Positions 33,070 to 41,939 of a stretch of DNA of 64,000 nucleotides are shown here, piece by piece. The DNA comes from Homoserinibacter sp. YIM 151385 (GTDB taxonomy: Bacteria > Actinomycetota > Actinomycetes > Actinomycetales > Microbacteriaceae), in assembly GCF_027912415.1 (NCBI RefSeq), contig NZ_CP115175.1, forward strand, positions 1,178,001 through 1,242,000, read 5' to 3'. The notes below the pieces were generated by a model, which did not search any database, was not told the origin of the DNA, and saw only the letters and a program-made list of their open reading frames with translations. A program made the position numbers and the translations under genes. The first letter of the stretch is position 1, and each line of letters opens with the position of its first letter.

Positions 33070-36000
33070 CTAGTGCTGCGCGCCGCGGCGGAGGCGGCGA
33101 ACCGCCAGGAGGATGCCGCCCGCGAGGAGCAGGAGCGCGCCGGCCGCGAGCGGGAGCGCCGCGTCGGCACCCGTCGCCGCGAGGCCGTCGCCAGCCGCCG
33201 CCGCGCTGTCGCCGCCGCCCGCGCCCGAGCCGCCGCCGGATCCTCCGCCGGAGCCGTCGCCGGGGACCGCCGCCGCGCGCGCCGACACGACCGACATGTC
33301 GATCACGACCGGCGTCTCGCCCGCCGAGCTGATCGTCAGCGAGTGCGAGCCGACCTCGAAGTCCTCCGGGATCGCGATCTCGAACGCGGTCGTGCCCGCG
33401 GCGGATGCGGCCGGGATCGCCTCGATGACGATGGGCTCGGAGCGCAGCACGGCCGAGACCTGCTGACCCGGGGTCAGTCCCGAGAGCGCGACCTGGACGG
33501 TCTCGCCCTGCACGGGCGAGTCGGTCGACAGCCCGACCTTCACCCACGCGGCGGGGTCGGCGACCTTCGCGCGGCCGAGCGGAGCCGGCGAGACCGGCTC
33601 GTGCGCGGCGAAGTACCCGAGGGTCGCGTTGAGGTCGGTCTGCCCGGTGTCGGCCACGCGGGTGCCCTGCGTGAAGCCAGCGAAGGCGTCGCCGCCGGCC
33701 GCGAGGAACGAGTTCGTCACGACGCGGAAGGTGTCGCCGTCGGCGATCGGCTCGCCCCGGTACGCCATCGAGGTCACGTGCGCGCCGCGGGGCGCGTCGA
33801 CGACGTACTCGTAGGTGAAGCCGGCCGAGACGCCCAGGTGCAGCTTCGGACGCGAGGCGCCCGCGGGCTGCCACTGCTCCTCGAGCACCTGCTTGAGCTG
33901 CGCCCCCGTGAGGTCGAGCGTGACGAGCGTGTTCCCGAAGGGCTGCACGAGCGCCACCTGCTTGTAGGTGACCGCGCCGCCGCGACCCGCGATGAGGTCG
34001 TCGCGGAGGCCGCCCGGGTTCATGAGCGCGATCTGCGCCTTCTCGCCGCCGAAGTCGTCGTTCGAGGTCGCCCAGAGCTGGATGTCCGCGACGAGGTTGC
34101 CGAGTCGCGACTCGACGCCGCGGTCGGCGCCGGCCGGAGTGCCGCCGCGGACGATGTCGCCCGTGATGGTCCCGATCGTGCGGCCGCCGACGACCTCGGC
34201 CTGCGCCGCCGCCGTGTCGACGATCTTCGCGACGCCTGCGTCAGCCGGGTAGCCCTGGCCGGCGAGGGCGAGGATGCGCTGCTCGGTCGAGACGAGTCGC
34301 TTGGTCGCGCGGTCGACGCGGAGCTCGAGCTGGTCGAGCGACTCGCCGTACTGCGCCGCCTGGAGCACCGGGCGCGGGACGTCCGAGCCCCGCACCGGGA
34401 TGGCGCAGGCGTAGGTGCTGTGCGTGTGACCCGAGAGGATCGCGTCGACATCCGCGGAGGTGTCGCGCACGAGGTCGCCGAAGTCCGTGTCCTCGGCGGC
34501 GATCGCCGCACAGTCCTTCGAGGCGGAGCCCTCGTGGGCGAGCAGCACGACCACGTCGGCCTCGCCGTTCGCGGGATTCCCGTCTCGGAGCTGGGCCGCG
34601 ACGCGATTCGCCGCCTCGACCTGATCGCCGAAGGTGAGGCCTGTGATGCCGGCCGGCGACACCGCATCCTTCGTCTGCTCGGTCACGGTGCCGATGACGC
34701 CGACGCGGATGCCGTCGATCTCCTTCACCCAGTACTCGTCGAGCACGGGCTCGCCGTCCCTCCCGTAGACGTTGGCGCCGAGCGCGAAGCGCGTGTCGCC
34801 GTAACGCGGGATGACGCGGTCGCGGAGGTCGGCGTAGCCCTGGTCGAACTCGTGGTTGCCGACCGCCGAGGCGTCGAGCCCCGCCGCCTTCAGCGCGTCG
34901 ATCGTCGGGTTGTCGTCCTGCGAGAGCGAGGTGAAGGTGGACGCGCCGATGTTGTCGCCGACGCTCACGAACAGCGAGTTCGGGTTCTCCGAGCGGAGCT
35001 GCTTCACGGCACCCGCGAGCACCGCGGCGCCGGCCGACTTGTCGGCGGCCTCGAGGCGGCCGTGGAAGTCGTTGATGCCGAGGAGCTGGATGGTCGTCTC
35101 CTTCGTCCGGATGTCGAAGATCGTCGTCGTGCCCGAGACCTCGTTGCCGACGACGAGCATCGGGGCGCCGGTCGGCGAGTCGGGTGCGGAGACGAAGGCG
35201 AGGCCCTCCGGCCCGAGGTCGCCGGCGCCCTTCAGCGCGGCCGCCTCATCCGCGGATCCCTCGACCGAGACCGAGAAGTCGCGGTTGTTGAGGTAGGTCA
35301 CGAACTCGGTGTCCGCAGGGGTCGTGATGTCGTAGACCATGACGCCGCCGACGCGCTCGAGGCCGATGAACGCGTAGGTGCGGCCGTCGATCCGGCCGAT
35401 CGCCATGTTCTCCGGCTCCGGGCCCTTGTCGTCGCTGCGGCCCTCGAGGTTCGACTCGCTGTGGTTCGAGTTGAAGAACTCCGGCGCCGCCTCGTGGGTG
35501 ATGCGCTCGAAGTCCTCGCCCGAGTCGAAGACCTGCTCGCCGCCGGTGGTCCAGATCGAGAAGGAGCGGCCGCCGAAGGCGTAGAGCTCCTCATAGCAGT
35601 TCTCGCCGTCGCGGAGGCCGTTCTCCGTCGTGACGTTGAGTCGACCGAGCAGCGCGTCTCCGCGCTGGGCGTACAGCGGGCTGTCGGCGCAGACCGGCGC
35701 GACGCCGCTCTTGCCGAGGTCCTTCACGCGCGAGACCTCGTTGTACTCGCCCCACTCGCGAGCGTCGCCCTCGTTCGCCGTGACGAGGAAGGTCTGCCCG
35801 CCCGAGGTGTAGGAGTTGAGGCCGTCGGGCATGTACATGCCCTTGAGTCCCGGGTAGCTGCGGATGTTGAACGCCGGGGCGCCGTTGGGGTCGCGGTCCG
35901 AGGCGTCGATGCCGTTGCCCGGGAGGCCGTGGTCCTTGACGCCGAGCGGCCAGATCTCCTGGACCTCGGCGGTGGCGAGGTCGATGACGGCGACCGCGTT

Positions 36001-36798
36001 CGCCTCCTGCAGCGCCGCGTACGCCGTGTCGCCGTCGATCGCGATGTACTCGGGCTCGAGATTGCGCGAGACGGGCTTGTCGGCACCGTGCGGGGTCGGG
36101 CCGAAGACGCGGACCTCCTCGGGGAGCGTCTTCGGGCCGCCGGCCTCGAAGTCGTGGAAGTCGGCGATGCGGACCGCGCTCTGCGCGGGCGCGGTGACCG
36201 TGCCGCTCGCCGGCAGCGTCACGACGCCGATCGAGCCCTCCGGGTCGGAGGAGAAGTCGTCGGCCGGCTCGCCCTCGTTCGCGACGACCGCGTACCGGCC
36301 GTCCTTCGAGATGGTCACCATGTCGGGCAGGGCGCCGACCGTGACGGAGCCGAGCTGCTCGAGCTGCGCGTCGTTCGCGTCGAAGAACATGAGCCGGCCG
36401 TCGCCGACCTTGTCCGCCGCCTCGAGGGCGACGACACCGAGGCCGTCGGCGCGGATCGCGAGCGAGTTCGCGACCATGCCCGCGGGGCCGGCGAGCGCAT
36501 CCACGAGGACGGGCTTCGTCGGGTCGCTCGCATCGAGGACGTCGATCTCACCGGCCTCGGCGTTGACGGTGAAGATGCGCTGCGTCTTGGCGTGGAAGGC
36601 GACGATCTCGGCAGCCGACTTGTCGAACACGCCCGTCTCGAAGGTGCCGATCGGGTTCAGGCTGAGCTGGGCACCGGGGGCCGAGACGGTCGTCGGCTGG
36701 TCCACGATGTTCGCGGCGGCCGGGGCGGCTGCGAGCAGGCCGCCGCCGGTCGCGAGCGCGACCGCGGCAGCTCCGGCGAGGAGCCGGGATGCGGGCAT
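33070..36798 (-). CDS. Choice-of-anchor I / bifunctional 5'-nucleotidase, LAxTG wall-anchored
   Basis: The product has 1242 residues. After a signal peptide (cut near AAANIVD) comes a beta-propeller of the choice-of-anchor I type (about 40-560; TISKDGRYAVVANEGEP, EPENMAIGRIDGRTYAFIGLER). A metallophosphatase domain follows (GINDFHGR near 574, GDNIGAST, GNHEFDQGY, LLAHEG, SGHTHS), then the 5'-nucleotidase C-terminal substrate domain (IALMNPGGLRDDL, VTNSFLAAGGDAF). A Gly/Ser-rich spacer leads to LAATG (1206-1210), a hydrophobic helix and basic residues, a class E-type sortase signal. It probably hydrolyses extracellular nucleotides for phosphate and nucleoside uptake. GGAGG precedes the ATG. 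Confidence 0.88.
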   Translation of the reverse strand: MPASRLLAGAAAVALATGGGLLAAAPAAANIVDQPTTVSAPGAQLSLNPIGTFETGVFDKSAAEIVAFHAKTQRIFTVNAEAGEIDVLDASDPTKPVLVDALAGPAGMVANSLAIRADGLGVVALEAADKVGDGRLMFFDANDAQLEQLGSVTVGALPDMVTISKDGRYAVVANEGEPADDFSSDPEGSIGVVTLPASGTVTAPAQSAVRIADFHDFEAGGPKTLPEEVRVFGPTPHGADKPVSRNLEPEYIAIDGDTAYAALQEANAVAVIDLATAEVQEIWPLGVKDHGLPGNGIDASDRDPNGAPAFNIRSYPGLKGMYMPDGLNSYTSGGQTFLVTANEGDAREWGEYNEVSRVKDLGKSGVAPVCADSPLYAQRGDALLGRLNVTTENGLRDGENCYEELYAFGGRSFSIWTTGGEQVFDSGEDFERITHEAAPEFFNSNHSESNLEGRSDDKGPEPENMAIGRIDGRTYAFIGLERVGGVMVYDITTPADTEFVTYLNNRDFSVSVEGSADEAAALKGAGDLGPEGLAFVSAPDSPTGAPMLVVGNEVSGTTTIFDIRTKETTIQLLGINDFHGRLEAADKSAGAAVLAGAVKQLRSENPNSLFVSVGDNIGASTFTSLSQDDNPTIDALKAAGLDASAVGNHEFDQGYADLRDRVIPRYGDTRFALGANVYGRDGEPVLDEYWVKEIDGIRVGVIGTVTEQTKDAVSPAGITGLTFGDQVEAANRVAAQLRDGNPANGEADVVVLLAHEGSASKDCAAIAAEDTDFGDLVRDTSADVDAILSGHTHSTYACAIPVRGSDVPRPVLQAAQYGESLDQLELRVDRATKRLVSTEQRILALAGQGYPADAGVAKIVDTAAAQAEVVGGRTIGTITGDIVRGGTPAGADRGVESRLGNLVADIQLWATSNDDFGGEKAQIALMNPGGLRDDLIAGRGGAVTYKQVALVQPFGNTLVTLDLTGAQLKQVLEEQWQPAGASRPKLHLGVSAGFTYEYVVDAPRGAHVTSMAYRGEPIADGDTFRVVTNSFLAAGGDAFAGFTQGTRVADTGQTDLNATLGYFAAHEPVSPAPLGRAKVADPAAWVKVGLSTDSPVQGETVQVALSGLTPGQQVSAVLRSEPIVIEAIPAASAAGTTAFEIAIPEDFEVGSHSLTISSAGETPVVIDMSVVSARAAAVPGDGSGGGSGGGSGAGGGDSAAAAGDGLAATGADAALPLAAGALLLLAGGILLAVRRLRRGAQH

Positions 36799-36888
36799 GA
36801 GTCCTCCAGGAAAAGGGCGGGTGGGGTGCCCTCAATCTGTACGGACCCTGCGTGGCTCGAAGGTAAACGACAAGTGTCGCGAGCATGG

Positions 36889-36930
36889 CGACGCCCCGGA
36901 TGCGCGCGTGTCGCGGCATCCGGGGCGTCG
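36889..36930 (-). terminator. Strong hairpin after the SRPBCC gene
   Basis: A perfect 15-bp stem CGACGCCCCGGATGC (36889-36903) with its complement (36916-36930) encloses a 12-base loop that can itself form a CGCG/CGCG mini-stem. It starts 23 bp beyond the stop of the leftward SRPBCC gene and separates it from the 5'-nucleotidase gene. Confidence 0.65.
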
Positions 36931-36952
36931 GGGTGTCGGCGCGGCGTGCGGG

Positions 36953-37408
36953 CTACGCCTGCACGTCGCCGCGCCAGGCGCCGTCGGGGCTGCCCTTGGA
37001 CTCGATGTACTCCTTGAAGTGGCCCATGTCGTCCTTGATGGCATGGGTCGCGACGCCGGTCGCCGAGGCGAGCTTCTCGAGGAGACCCTTCGCCTCCCAG
37101 TCGAGCTGCAGCGTCACCCGGGTCTTCGCCTCGTCGAGCTTGTGGAAGGTGACGACGCCCGCGTGGACCTCCTCGCCTCCCGTGCTCGTCCAGGCGACGC
37201 GCTCATCGGGGTGCTGCTCCGTGATCTCGGCCTCGAACTCGCGGATCTGGCCGCCGATGTTGATCTTCCAGGCGGTGAGCGTCGGGGTGGTCTGGGTGAT
37301 CGACTCGACGTGCTCGAGGAAGCGCGGGAACTCCTCGAACTGCGTCCACTGGTCGTAGGCGGCGCGGACGGGGACGTCGACGTCGATGGTCTCGATGATC
37401 TGCGGCAT
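36953..37408 (-). CDS. SRPBCC family protein (polyketide cyclase/dehydrase type)
   Basis: The product has 151 residues: IIETIDVDVPVRAAYDQWTQFEEFPRFLEHV at the N-terminus, ERVAWTSTGGEEVHAGVVTFHKLDE in the middle and a C-terminal helix AIKDDMGHFKEYIESK. This group occurs widely in actinobacteria as stand-alone cytosolic proteins of unknown ligand. ATG 37408 (MPQIIET) follows GGGAGG at good spacing, so the upstream in-frame start was not used. Confidence 0.83.
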   Translation of the reverse strand: MPQIIETIDVDVPVRAAYDQWTQFEEFPRFLEHVESITQTTPTLTAWKINIGGQIREFEAEITEQHPDERVAWTSTGGEEVHAGVVTFHKLDEAKTRVTLQLDWEAKGLLEKLASATGVATHAIKDDMGHFKEYIESKGSPDGAWRGDVQA

Positions 37409-37569
37409 GGGGTCCTCCCGGTCGATGTTCATGGGGTGGGAGAAGCGACGTTACGCAGGTGCCGGGGCCGCGCGGCGGCTGCCCACCTCGCGCCCAGGGG
37501 ACGCACGCCCGGCGGTCGGGTTCGGGGGCGGGTCGGCTGGATGCCTGCGGAGTGCTGGCGGGTTGACGG

Positions 37570-37589
37570 CGCGACCTCAGGAGGTCGCG
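37570..37589. promoter_or_regulatory. 9-bp inverted repeat in the GH43 upstream region
   Basis: CGCGACCTC and GAGGTCGCG are separated by AG. The tight 2-base centre suits a protein-binding palindrome better than a terminator, though a hairpin in RNA is possible. The cognate factor is unknown. Confidence 0.4.
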
Positions 37590-37689
37590 GACGCGGAAAC
37601 GTGCACGACGGCCCGGGCGCGGGGGCTGTCCTGATTTCGCGCCGCTCTTGCCTCGCGGGCCGGGTCCGGGTTACGGTCGAGGCATTCGC

Positions 37690-37701
37690 TACAACGTTGT
37701 A
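37690..37701 (+). promoter_or_regulatory. LacI-family operator TACAACGTTGTA
   Basis: This perfect 12-bp palindrome sits 19 bp before the GH43 ATG, in an AT-rich spot. ACAACGTTGT-type sites are typical of LacI-family sugar repressors. Its position next to the ribosome site fits repression of the GH43 gene. No LacI gene is in the window. Confidence 0.7.
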
Positions 37702-37719
37702 ACGACTCGAGGAGACCCC

Positions 37720-40113
37720 ATGTCGACCAGAGGACTCATCGCCGCGGGAGCCGCGGCCCTGCTCGCGGTGACGCTCGCGCCGCTCCCGGCCGCCGCCTCC
37801 CCCGCCGCGACGGCCGCCGCACCATCCGCCGCGCCACCCGCCGCCCCGGCGGAGTCCGGCACCTACGAGAACCCGATCACCGACGGCTTCTCCGACACCT
37901 ACGCCGACCCGGTGATCATCCGCGGGCGCGACGGCTGGTGGTACCTCTACGCGACGAGCGACCCGCTCGTGGAGGGCGGCGAGTTCGGGATCATGCACCA
38001 GGCCCGCAGCCGGGACATGGTCGAGTGGGAGTACCTCGGCACCGTCTTCGACGAGGATGACGTCCCGGCCTGGGCGGCCGAGGGCTCCCTCTTCTGGGCG
38101 CCGGACGTGCGCCGAATCGGCGAGGAGTACGTCATGTACTTCACCGTCACCGACACCGCGGCGAACGAGGGGCAGGACTTCGCGATCGGCATGGCGAGCG
38201 CCCCCACGGCGGCGGGGCCATGGACGCCCACCGATGCGCCCGTGGTCGAGCCGAGCCGGGTGCCCGGCACGGGAGGCGACGGCACCTGGGCGAACACGAT
38301 CGATCCGGCGCTGCTCGCGACCGAGGACGGGCGGCTGTTCCTCTACTACGGCGGCTTCAACGGCGGCGTCTCGGTCGTCGAGCTCGATGAGACCGGCCGC
38401 GAGGCGGTCGGCGAGCCGACGCTCGTCGGCTCGATGGACCGCTACGAGGGCGCCTACGTGACCGAGCGCGACGGCTACTACTACCTCCAGCTGTCGTCTG
38501 CCGCGTGCTGCAACGGCCCGACCGCCGGCTACAGCGTCTTCGTCGGGCGCTCGACCGACCCGCGCGGGCCCTTCGTCGACCGCGAGGGCGTGCGGTTGGA
38601 TGTCTCTCGCGCCGGCGGCACGCAGGTGCTGCAGCAGAACGGCAACGAGTGGGTCGGGATCGGCCACCACGCGGTCGTCACCGACCTCGCCGGGCAGGAC
38701 TGGATCGTGTACCACGGCATCGACACCGCCGACCCGTGGCTGAACGAGCCGGGCGGCATCAACCGCCGCCCCACGCTCATCGACCGCCTCGACTGGGTGG
38801 ACGGCTGGCCGGTCGTCAACGCGGGTGCCGGCCCGAGCAGCGGCGAGACGGCCGCGCCGGTGACCGCGGGCTCGCTCGGGATCTCGGCGGACTCCCCCGC
38901 ATCCGATCGCGGCATCCGCGCCCTCTCGGGCTCGTGGACGGTCGGCGAGGATGCGACGGCGGATGCCGGCGAGACCGGCGTGCTCGCGCCGGGGCGGCTC
39001 GGCGTCGCGGCGGCGGTGTCACGCGGGAAGGTCCGGGGGGACGCGCGGGTCGAGGCGGATGTGCGCCTCGGCCCGGGTGCCCGGCTCGGCTGCGCGGGGC
39101 TCGGCACCGGCATCACGTCGGGCGTGACCGCGTGCCTCGATGCGAAGCGTCACGAGCTGGTGCTGCGGAGCGGGACGCGGATCGTGGATCGCGCGGAGGT
39201 TCCGGCTCGCCTCTCGCTTGAGGAGTGGCTGTCGCTCTCGGTGGAGGTGCGCGACGGCCGCGTCACGGCGGAGGTGTCGGAGTCGCGGCTGGGGAACCCG
39301 GCGGCGCAGGTCTCGGGCAAGGCTCGCGGCGGCTCGGGTGCGCTCGTACTCGGCAGCTGGGGTGGTGCGCTCGAGGTCGACAACGTGTCGGTCGCGCCTG
39401 CGGCCGCGCTCGTCTCGAAGGTCGTGCCCGACCCGCGGGTCGGGAAGGCGACGTTCACGGAGTCGTTCGATCGTCCGGGCCCCGCATCCGCGCTCGGCCG
39501 CGGCTGGGAGCTCGTGAACCCGGACGACTCGGTCGAGGTCACGGACGGCGCCCTCCGATGGCCGCTCGGCGCCGACGACCTGTCGTCGGGCGAGGACGAC
39601 ACGAGCACGCTGCTGCTCCGCGATGCACCCGACGGCGACTGGGCGATGGAGACCTCGTTCACGCTCGACCTCGGCGAGGACACCGTGCGCAACTTCCAGC
39701 AGGCGGGCCTCGTCGTGCACGTCGACGACGACGACTTCCTCCGCCTCGGCCAGGTCGCGCTCGGGACCTCGCGGGTCGTCGAGTGGTTCGTCGAGCGGCC
39801 GGGCGCACCGGCCGCCGACGGCACGCCGCGCCTCGACCGCGGCAGCTGGATCGGCGGGCCGACCGCCTCGACCATGCACCTGCGCATCCTCAAGACGACC
39901 GGTTCGGATGGTCTCCAGAACTACCGGGCCGCGTCGTCGACGGACGGGAAGCACTGGCGCTGGGGCGCGGTGTGGACGCTGCCGGCGGACGCCGAGCCGC
40001 GGATCGGGCTGTATGCGGGTGGTGGGGCGGCGCCGGCGGTGACGGCGGACTTCGAGCGGTTCGCGGTGCGGGTCGTGAAGAGTGATGCTCGAGCGGGCGC
40101 CTCAGAGGAGTAA
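37720..40113 (+). CDS. Secreted GH43 family glycosidase, arabinanase-like
   Basis: The product has 797 residues. A signal peptide is followed by an Ala/Pro linker. The five-bladed propeller starts at GTYENPITDGFSDTYADPVII with the catalytic base Asp63; TIDPALL supplies the pKa-modulating Asp near 195 and RYEGAYV the acid Glu near 243. SSAACCNGPTAGYSVFVGRS resembles endo-1,5-alpha-arabinanases. The remaining 450 residues look like two beta-sandwich domains, the last of a DUF1349/xylosidase C-terminal kind (FQQAGLVVHVDDDDFLRLGQ). GAGGAG precedes the ATG. Control by a LacI-type repressor is suggested by the palindrome at 37690. Substrate specificity is inferred. Confidence 0.87.
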   Translation: MSTRGLIAAGAAALLAVTLAPLPAAASPAATAAAPSAAPPAAPAESGTYENPITDGFSDTYADPVIIRGRDGWWYLYATSDPLVEGGEFGIMHQARSRDMVEWEYLGTVFDEDDVPAWAAEGSLFWAPDVRRIGEEYVMYFTVTDTAANEGQDFAIGMASAPTAAGPWTPTDAPVVEPSRVPGTGGDGTWANTIDPALLATEDGRLFLYYGGFNGGVSVVELDETGREAVGEPTLVGSMDRYEGAYVTERDGYYYLQLSSAACCNGPTAGYSVFVGRSTDPRGPFVDREGVRLDVSRAGGTQVLQQNGNEWVGIGHHAVVTDLAGQDWIVYHGIDTADPWLNEPGGINRRPTLIDRLDWVDGWPVVNAGAGPSSGETAAPVTAGSLGISADSPASDRGIRALSGSWTVGEDATADAGETGVLAPGRLGVAAAVSRGKVRGDARVEADVRLGPGARLGCAGLGTGITSGVTACLDAKRHELVLRSGTRIVDRAEVPARLSLEEWLSLSVEVRDGRVTAEVSESRLGNPAAQVSGKARGGSGALVLGSWGGALEVDNVSVAPAAALVSKVVPDPRVGKATFTESFDRPGPASALGRGWELVNPDDSVEVTDGALRWPLGADDLSSGEDDTSTLLLRDAPDGDWAMETSFTLDLGEDTVRNFQQAGLVVHVDDDDFLRLGQVALGTSRVVEWFVERPGAPAADGTPRLDRGSWIGGPTASTMHLRILKTTGSDGLQNYRAASSTDGKHWRWGAVWTLPADAEPRIGLYAGGGAAPAVTADFERFAVRVVKSDARAGASEE

Positions 40114-40115
40114 CC

Positions 40116-41930
40116 TCACGGTGCGCGACCGTCGATGTCGGACCTCACGAGTCGTGTGGTGATCCCCGCGATCAGAATCGTCGCCACGATCCAACCTGCG
40201 AGGCGAACTGCGAGCGTTACCACCTCGGCCAACACCGATACAGGTTGCCACGATGTGAGCCATTCGCTCCCGGGCAGGAGTGCAGCGAATGCAAACGCCA
40301 CTGGATTGAACAACCCTCGATCCGTAGTAGACCCGAACTGCTCGTTGGAGTCGACCGACCATACGGGCATCCAAAATACTTCACCGTTGTACAGCGCTCC
40401 GAACACTATCGAGCTCGCGATGACGAGGCCGATCAGCGTCCAGAGCGCGCGAACCGGATCGTATCCGTAACCACTCACATACTTGGGGATCCAGCCGAGA
40501 TAGCGGCGAAGTCTGCTAGCGCGGGCCCTGAGCGCGTCCTCGCCGCCGATCGCCAGAACTCTGGCTCCAGCGGGGTCGCCGTGTGCGCGCATTTGAGCAG
40601 CCATGTACCGGTAGGGAGAGGTCGAGAAGGAGCCAAAGTTGCTCGCCAGCAGCCGCATGGCGAGGGCTGCAGGGAGAACGTCACCCGCGTCGTTCGTGAT
40701 TGCGACGTATGTCGCCCGCGTAAGGCATATCTGAGGGAGGTTAGCGAAATCGACAGTGACTGTCCCGAGATCGGCCCTGGCGAAGTGATATTGCGACTTC
40801 GGATCAATTACATCCAGGAATGTCGCATCGGCGACCGAAACCGACTCCGCATTGACGTAGGCTGATTCACCGACGTGACCAACTAGGTGCAATTGACCGC
40901 CGACTGAGCTGCCAAGCAATCGAACCTCGCCAGCCGCCCTGAGCCCGGGCCCTAGTCGTAGGTCTGTGGCGATTTCCAGGCCGTCGCCGGTTAGCGCCCT
41001 CATGCCCGCCCCAGGCTCCGCCCCGATATCTGTGTCGCGGACTTCGATGCGCTCGCACTGCGACGCCGCCAACTCCAGTCCGGCCGCTACGTGAGAGTTC
41101 TGGATGGAAATAGCCCCATCGACTTTCGCTCGTTGCCCACGCAATCCATGCGAACAACTGAGGCCGTCGATAAGGACAGAGCCGTTACATCTCAGTCCTG
41201 AGATGACCGCTGCGCCGGATACTTGCAATCCGGGACCGAGAAATAACGTCGATTCAACTCGGGCAAGGTCGAACAGCATCCCCACGGGCGTAGTGTTCGA
41301 CGAGTCCCGAACTGCATGACCCCACCCGAATACACTACGTCGCACCGAAAGCGGTGCCTCTGCGAAAAGGTGTCGTGCCAAGATAGTCGACGCGTAGACG
41401 CCATCTAGGGCGATTGGCCCCACTACATGGATGCCATCCATGGCTAGATCCCGCCAGATGTGGCACTCACTGAGATGGACTCGTCCTGCCACCTGAGCGC
41501 CGTTCAGCACGAGTTCTGAACCGAAGAAGCAGTCCTCGAACAGGAGGTCCGACGTGAGCACCAGCGCGTCGAGCCTCGCGGTTCCCACAAACTGACAACT
41601 TAGGAAGCGCAGGTTCCGCGCTGTGCCCCTTGCAAGATCCAGAGACACCTCCGGACTCACGAACTTGCAGTTCTTGAATGTGACCGCAGCTTGAGAAATC
41701 GAGTCAGCGAGATCGACGGCCTCCCGGAAAACTAGGTTCTCGAGCGAGATCCGACGCCAACCGCTGAGAGCGGCTCCAACGGGGCCAGTTTGAGTCACGA
41801 TCTGGAGCAACACATCCGACCGAACGGGCGCCTGAGCTCGCGATCGCGCTCCGCCCAGCTTTTGAATCTGATCGACCAGTTCGCGTTCGACCGAGGTCAG
41901 ATCAGCGTGAGACAGATGCCCTCCACCCAT
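40116..41930 (-). CDS. Beta-solenoid (pentapeptide-like) membrane protein of low GC
   Basis: The product has 604 residues. After about 60 residues, 62-400 show irregular right-handed-solenoid-like turns (TFKNCKFVSPEVSLDLARG, SDLLFEDCFFGSELVLNGAQ, GAAVISGLRCNGSVLIDGLS, GQLHLVGHVGESAY). Then come YRYMAAQMRAHGDPAGARVLAI, a basic stretch RARASRLRRYLGW, VSGYGYDPVRALWTLIGLV with a membrane helix, a loop with LPGSEWL, and two final helices. This layout resembles actinobacterial proteins loosely named membrane-associated oxidoreductase, but no redox motif is visible. GC is visibly lower (near 55-60 %) than neighbours. The ATG is 9 bp after the gatB stop with AAGGG before it. The function is unknown. 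Confidence 0.75.
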   Translation of the reverse strand: MGGGHLSHADLTSVERELVDQIQKLGGARSRAQAPVRSDVLLQIVTQTGPVGAALSGWRRISLENLVFREAVDLADSISQAAVTFKNCKFVSPEVSLDLARGTARNLRFLSCQFVGTARLDALVLTSDLLFEDCFFGSELVLNGAQVAGRVHLSECHIWRDLAMDGIHVVGPIALDGVYASTILARHLFAEAPLSVRRSVFGWGHAVRDSSNTTPVGMLFDLARVESTLFLGPGLQVSGAAVISGLRCNGSVLIDGLSCSHGLRGQRAKVDGAISIQNSHVAAGLELAASQCERIEVRDTDIGAEPGAGMRALTGDGLEIATDLRLGPGLRAAGEVRLLGSSVGGQLHLVGHVGESAYVNAESVSVADATFLDVIDPKSQYHFARADLGTVTVDFANLPQICLTRATYVAITNDAGDVLPAALAMRLLASNFGSFSTSPYRYMAAQMRAHGDPAGARVLAIGGEDALRARASRLRRYLGWIPKYVSGYGYDPVRALWTLIGLVIASSIVFGALYNGEVFWMPVWSVDSNEQFGSTTDRGLFNPVAFAFAALLPGSEWLTSWQPVSVLAEVVTLAVRLAGWIVATILIAGITTRLVRSDIDGRAP

Positions 41931-41939
41931 GAGTGACCC

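Larger units (their letters stand above)
37409..37719. other. Intergenic region, 311 bp, between SRPBCC and GH43 genes
   Basis: This divergent gap holds no gene that I can support. It contains a palindrome at 37570-37589 (CGCGACCTC-AG-GAGGTCGCG) and the LacI-type operator at 37690-37701. The rest is ordinary GC-rich sequence. Promoters for both flanking genes should lie here. Confidence 0.6.

Noticed and set aside
32479-37017. A 1512-codon open frame on the plus strand opposite the 5'-nucleotidase gene
   Set aside because: It runs across several real minus-strand genes and its translation is Arg/Asp/Val-rich nonsense typical of antisense frames in GC-rich DNA.
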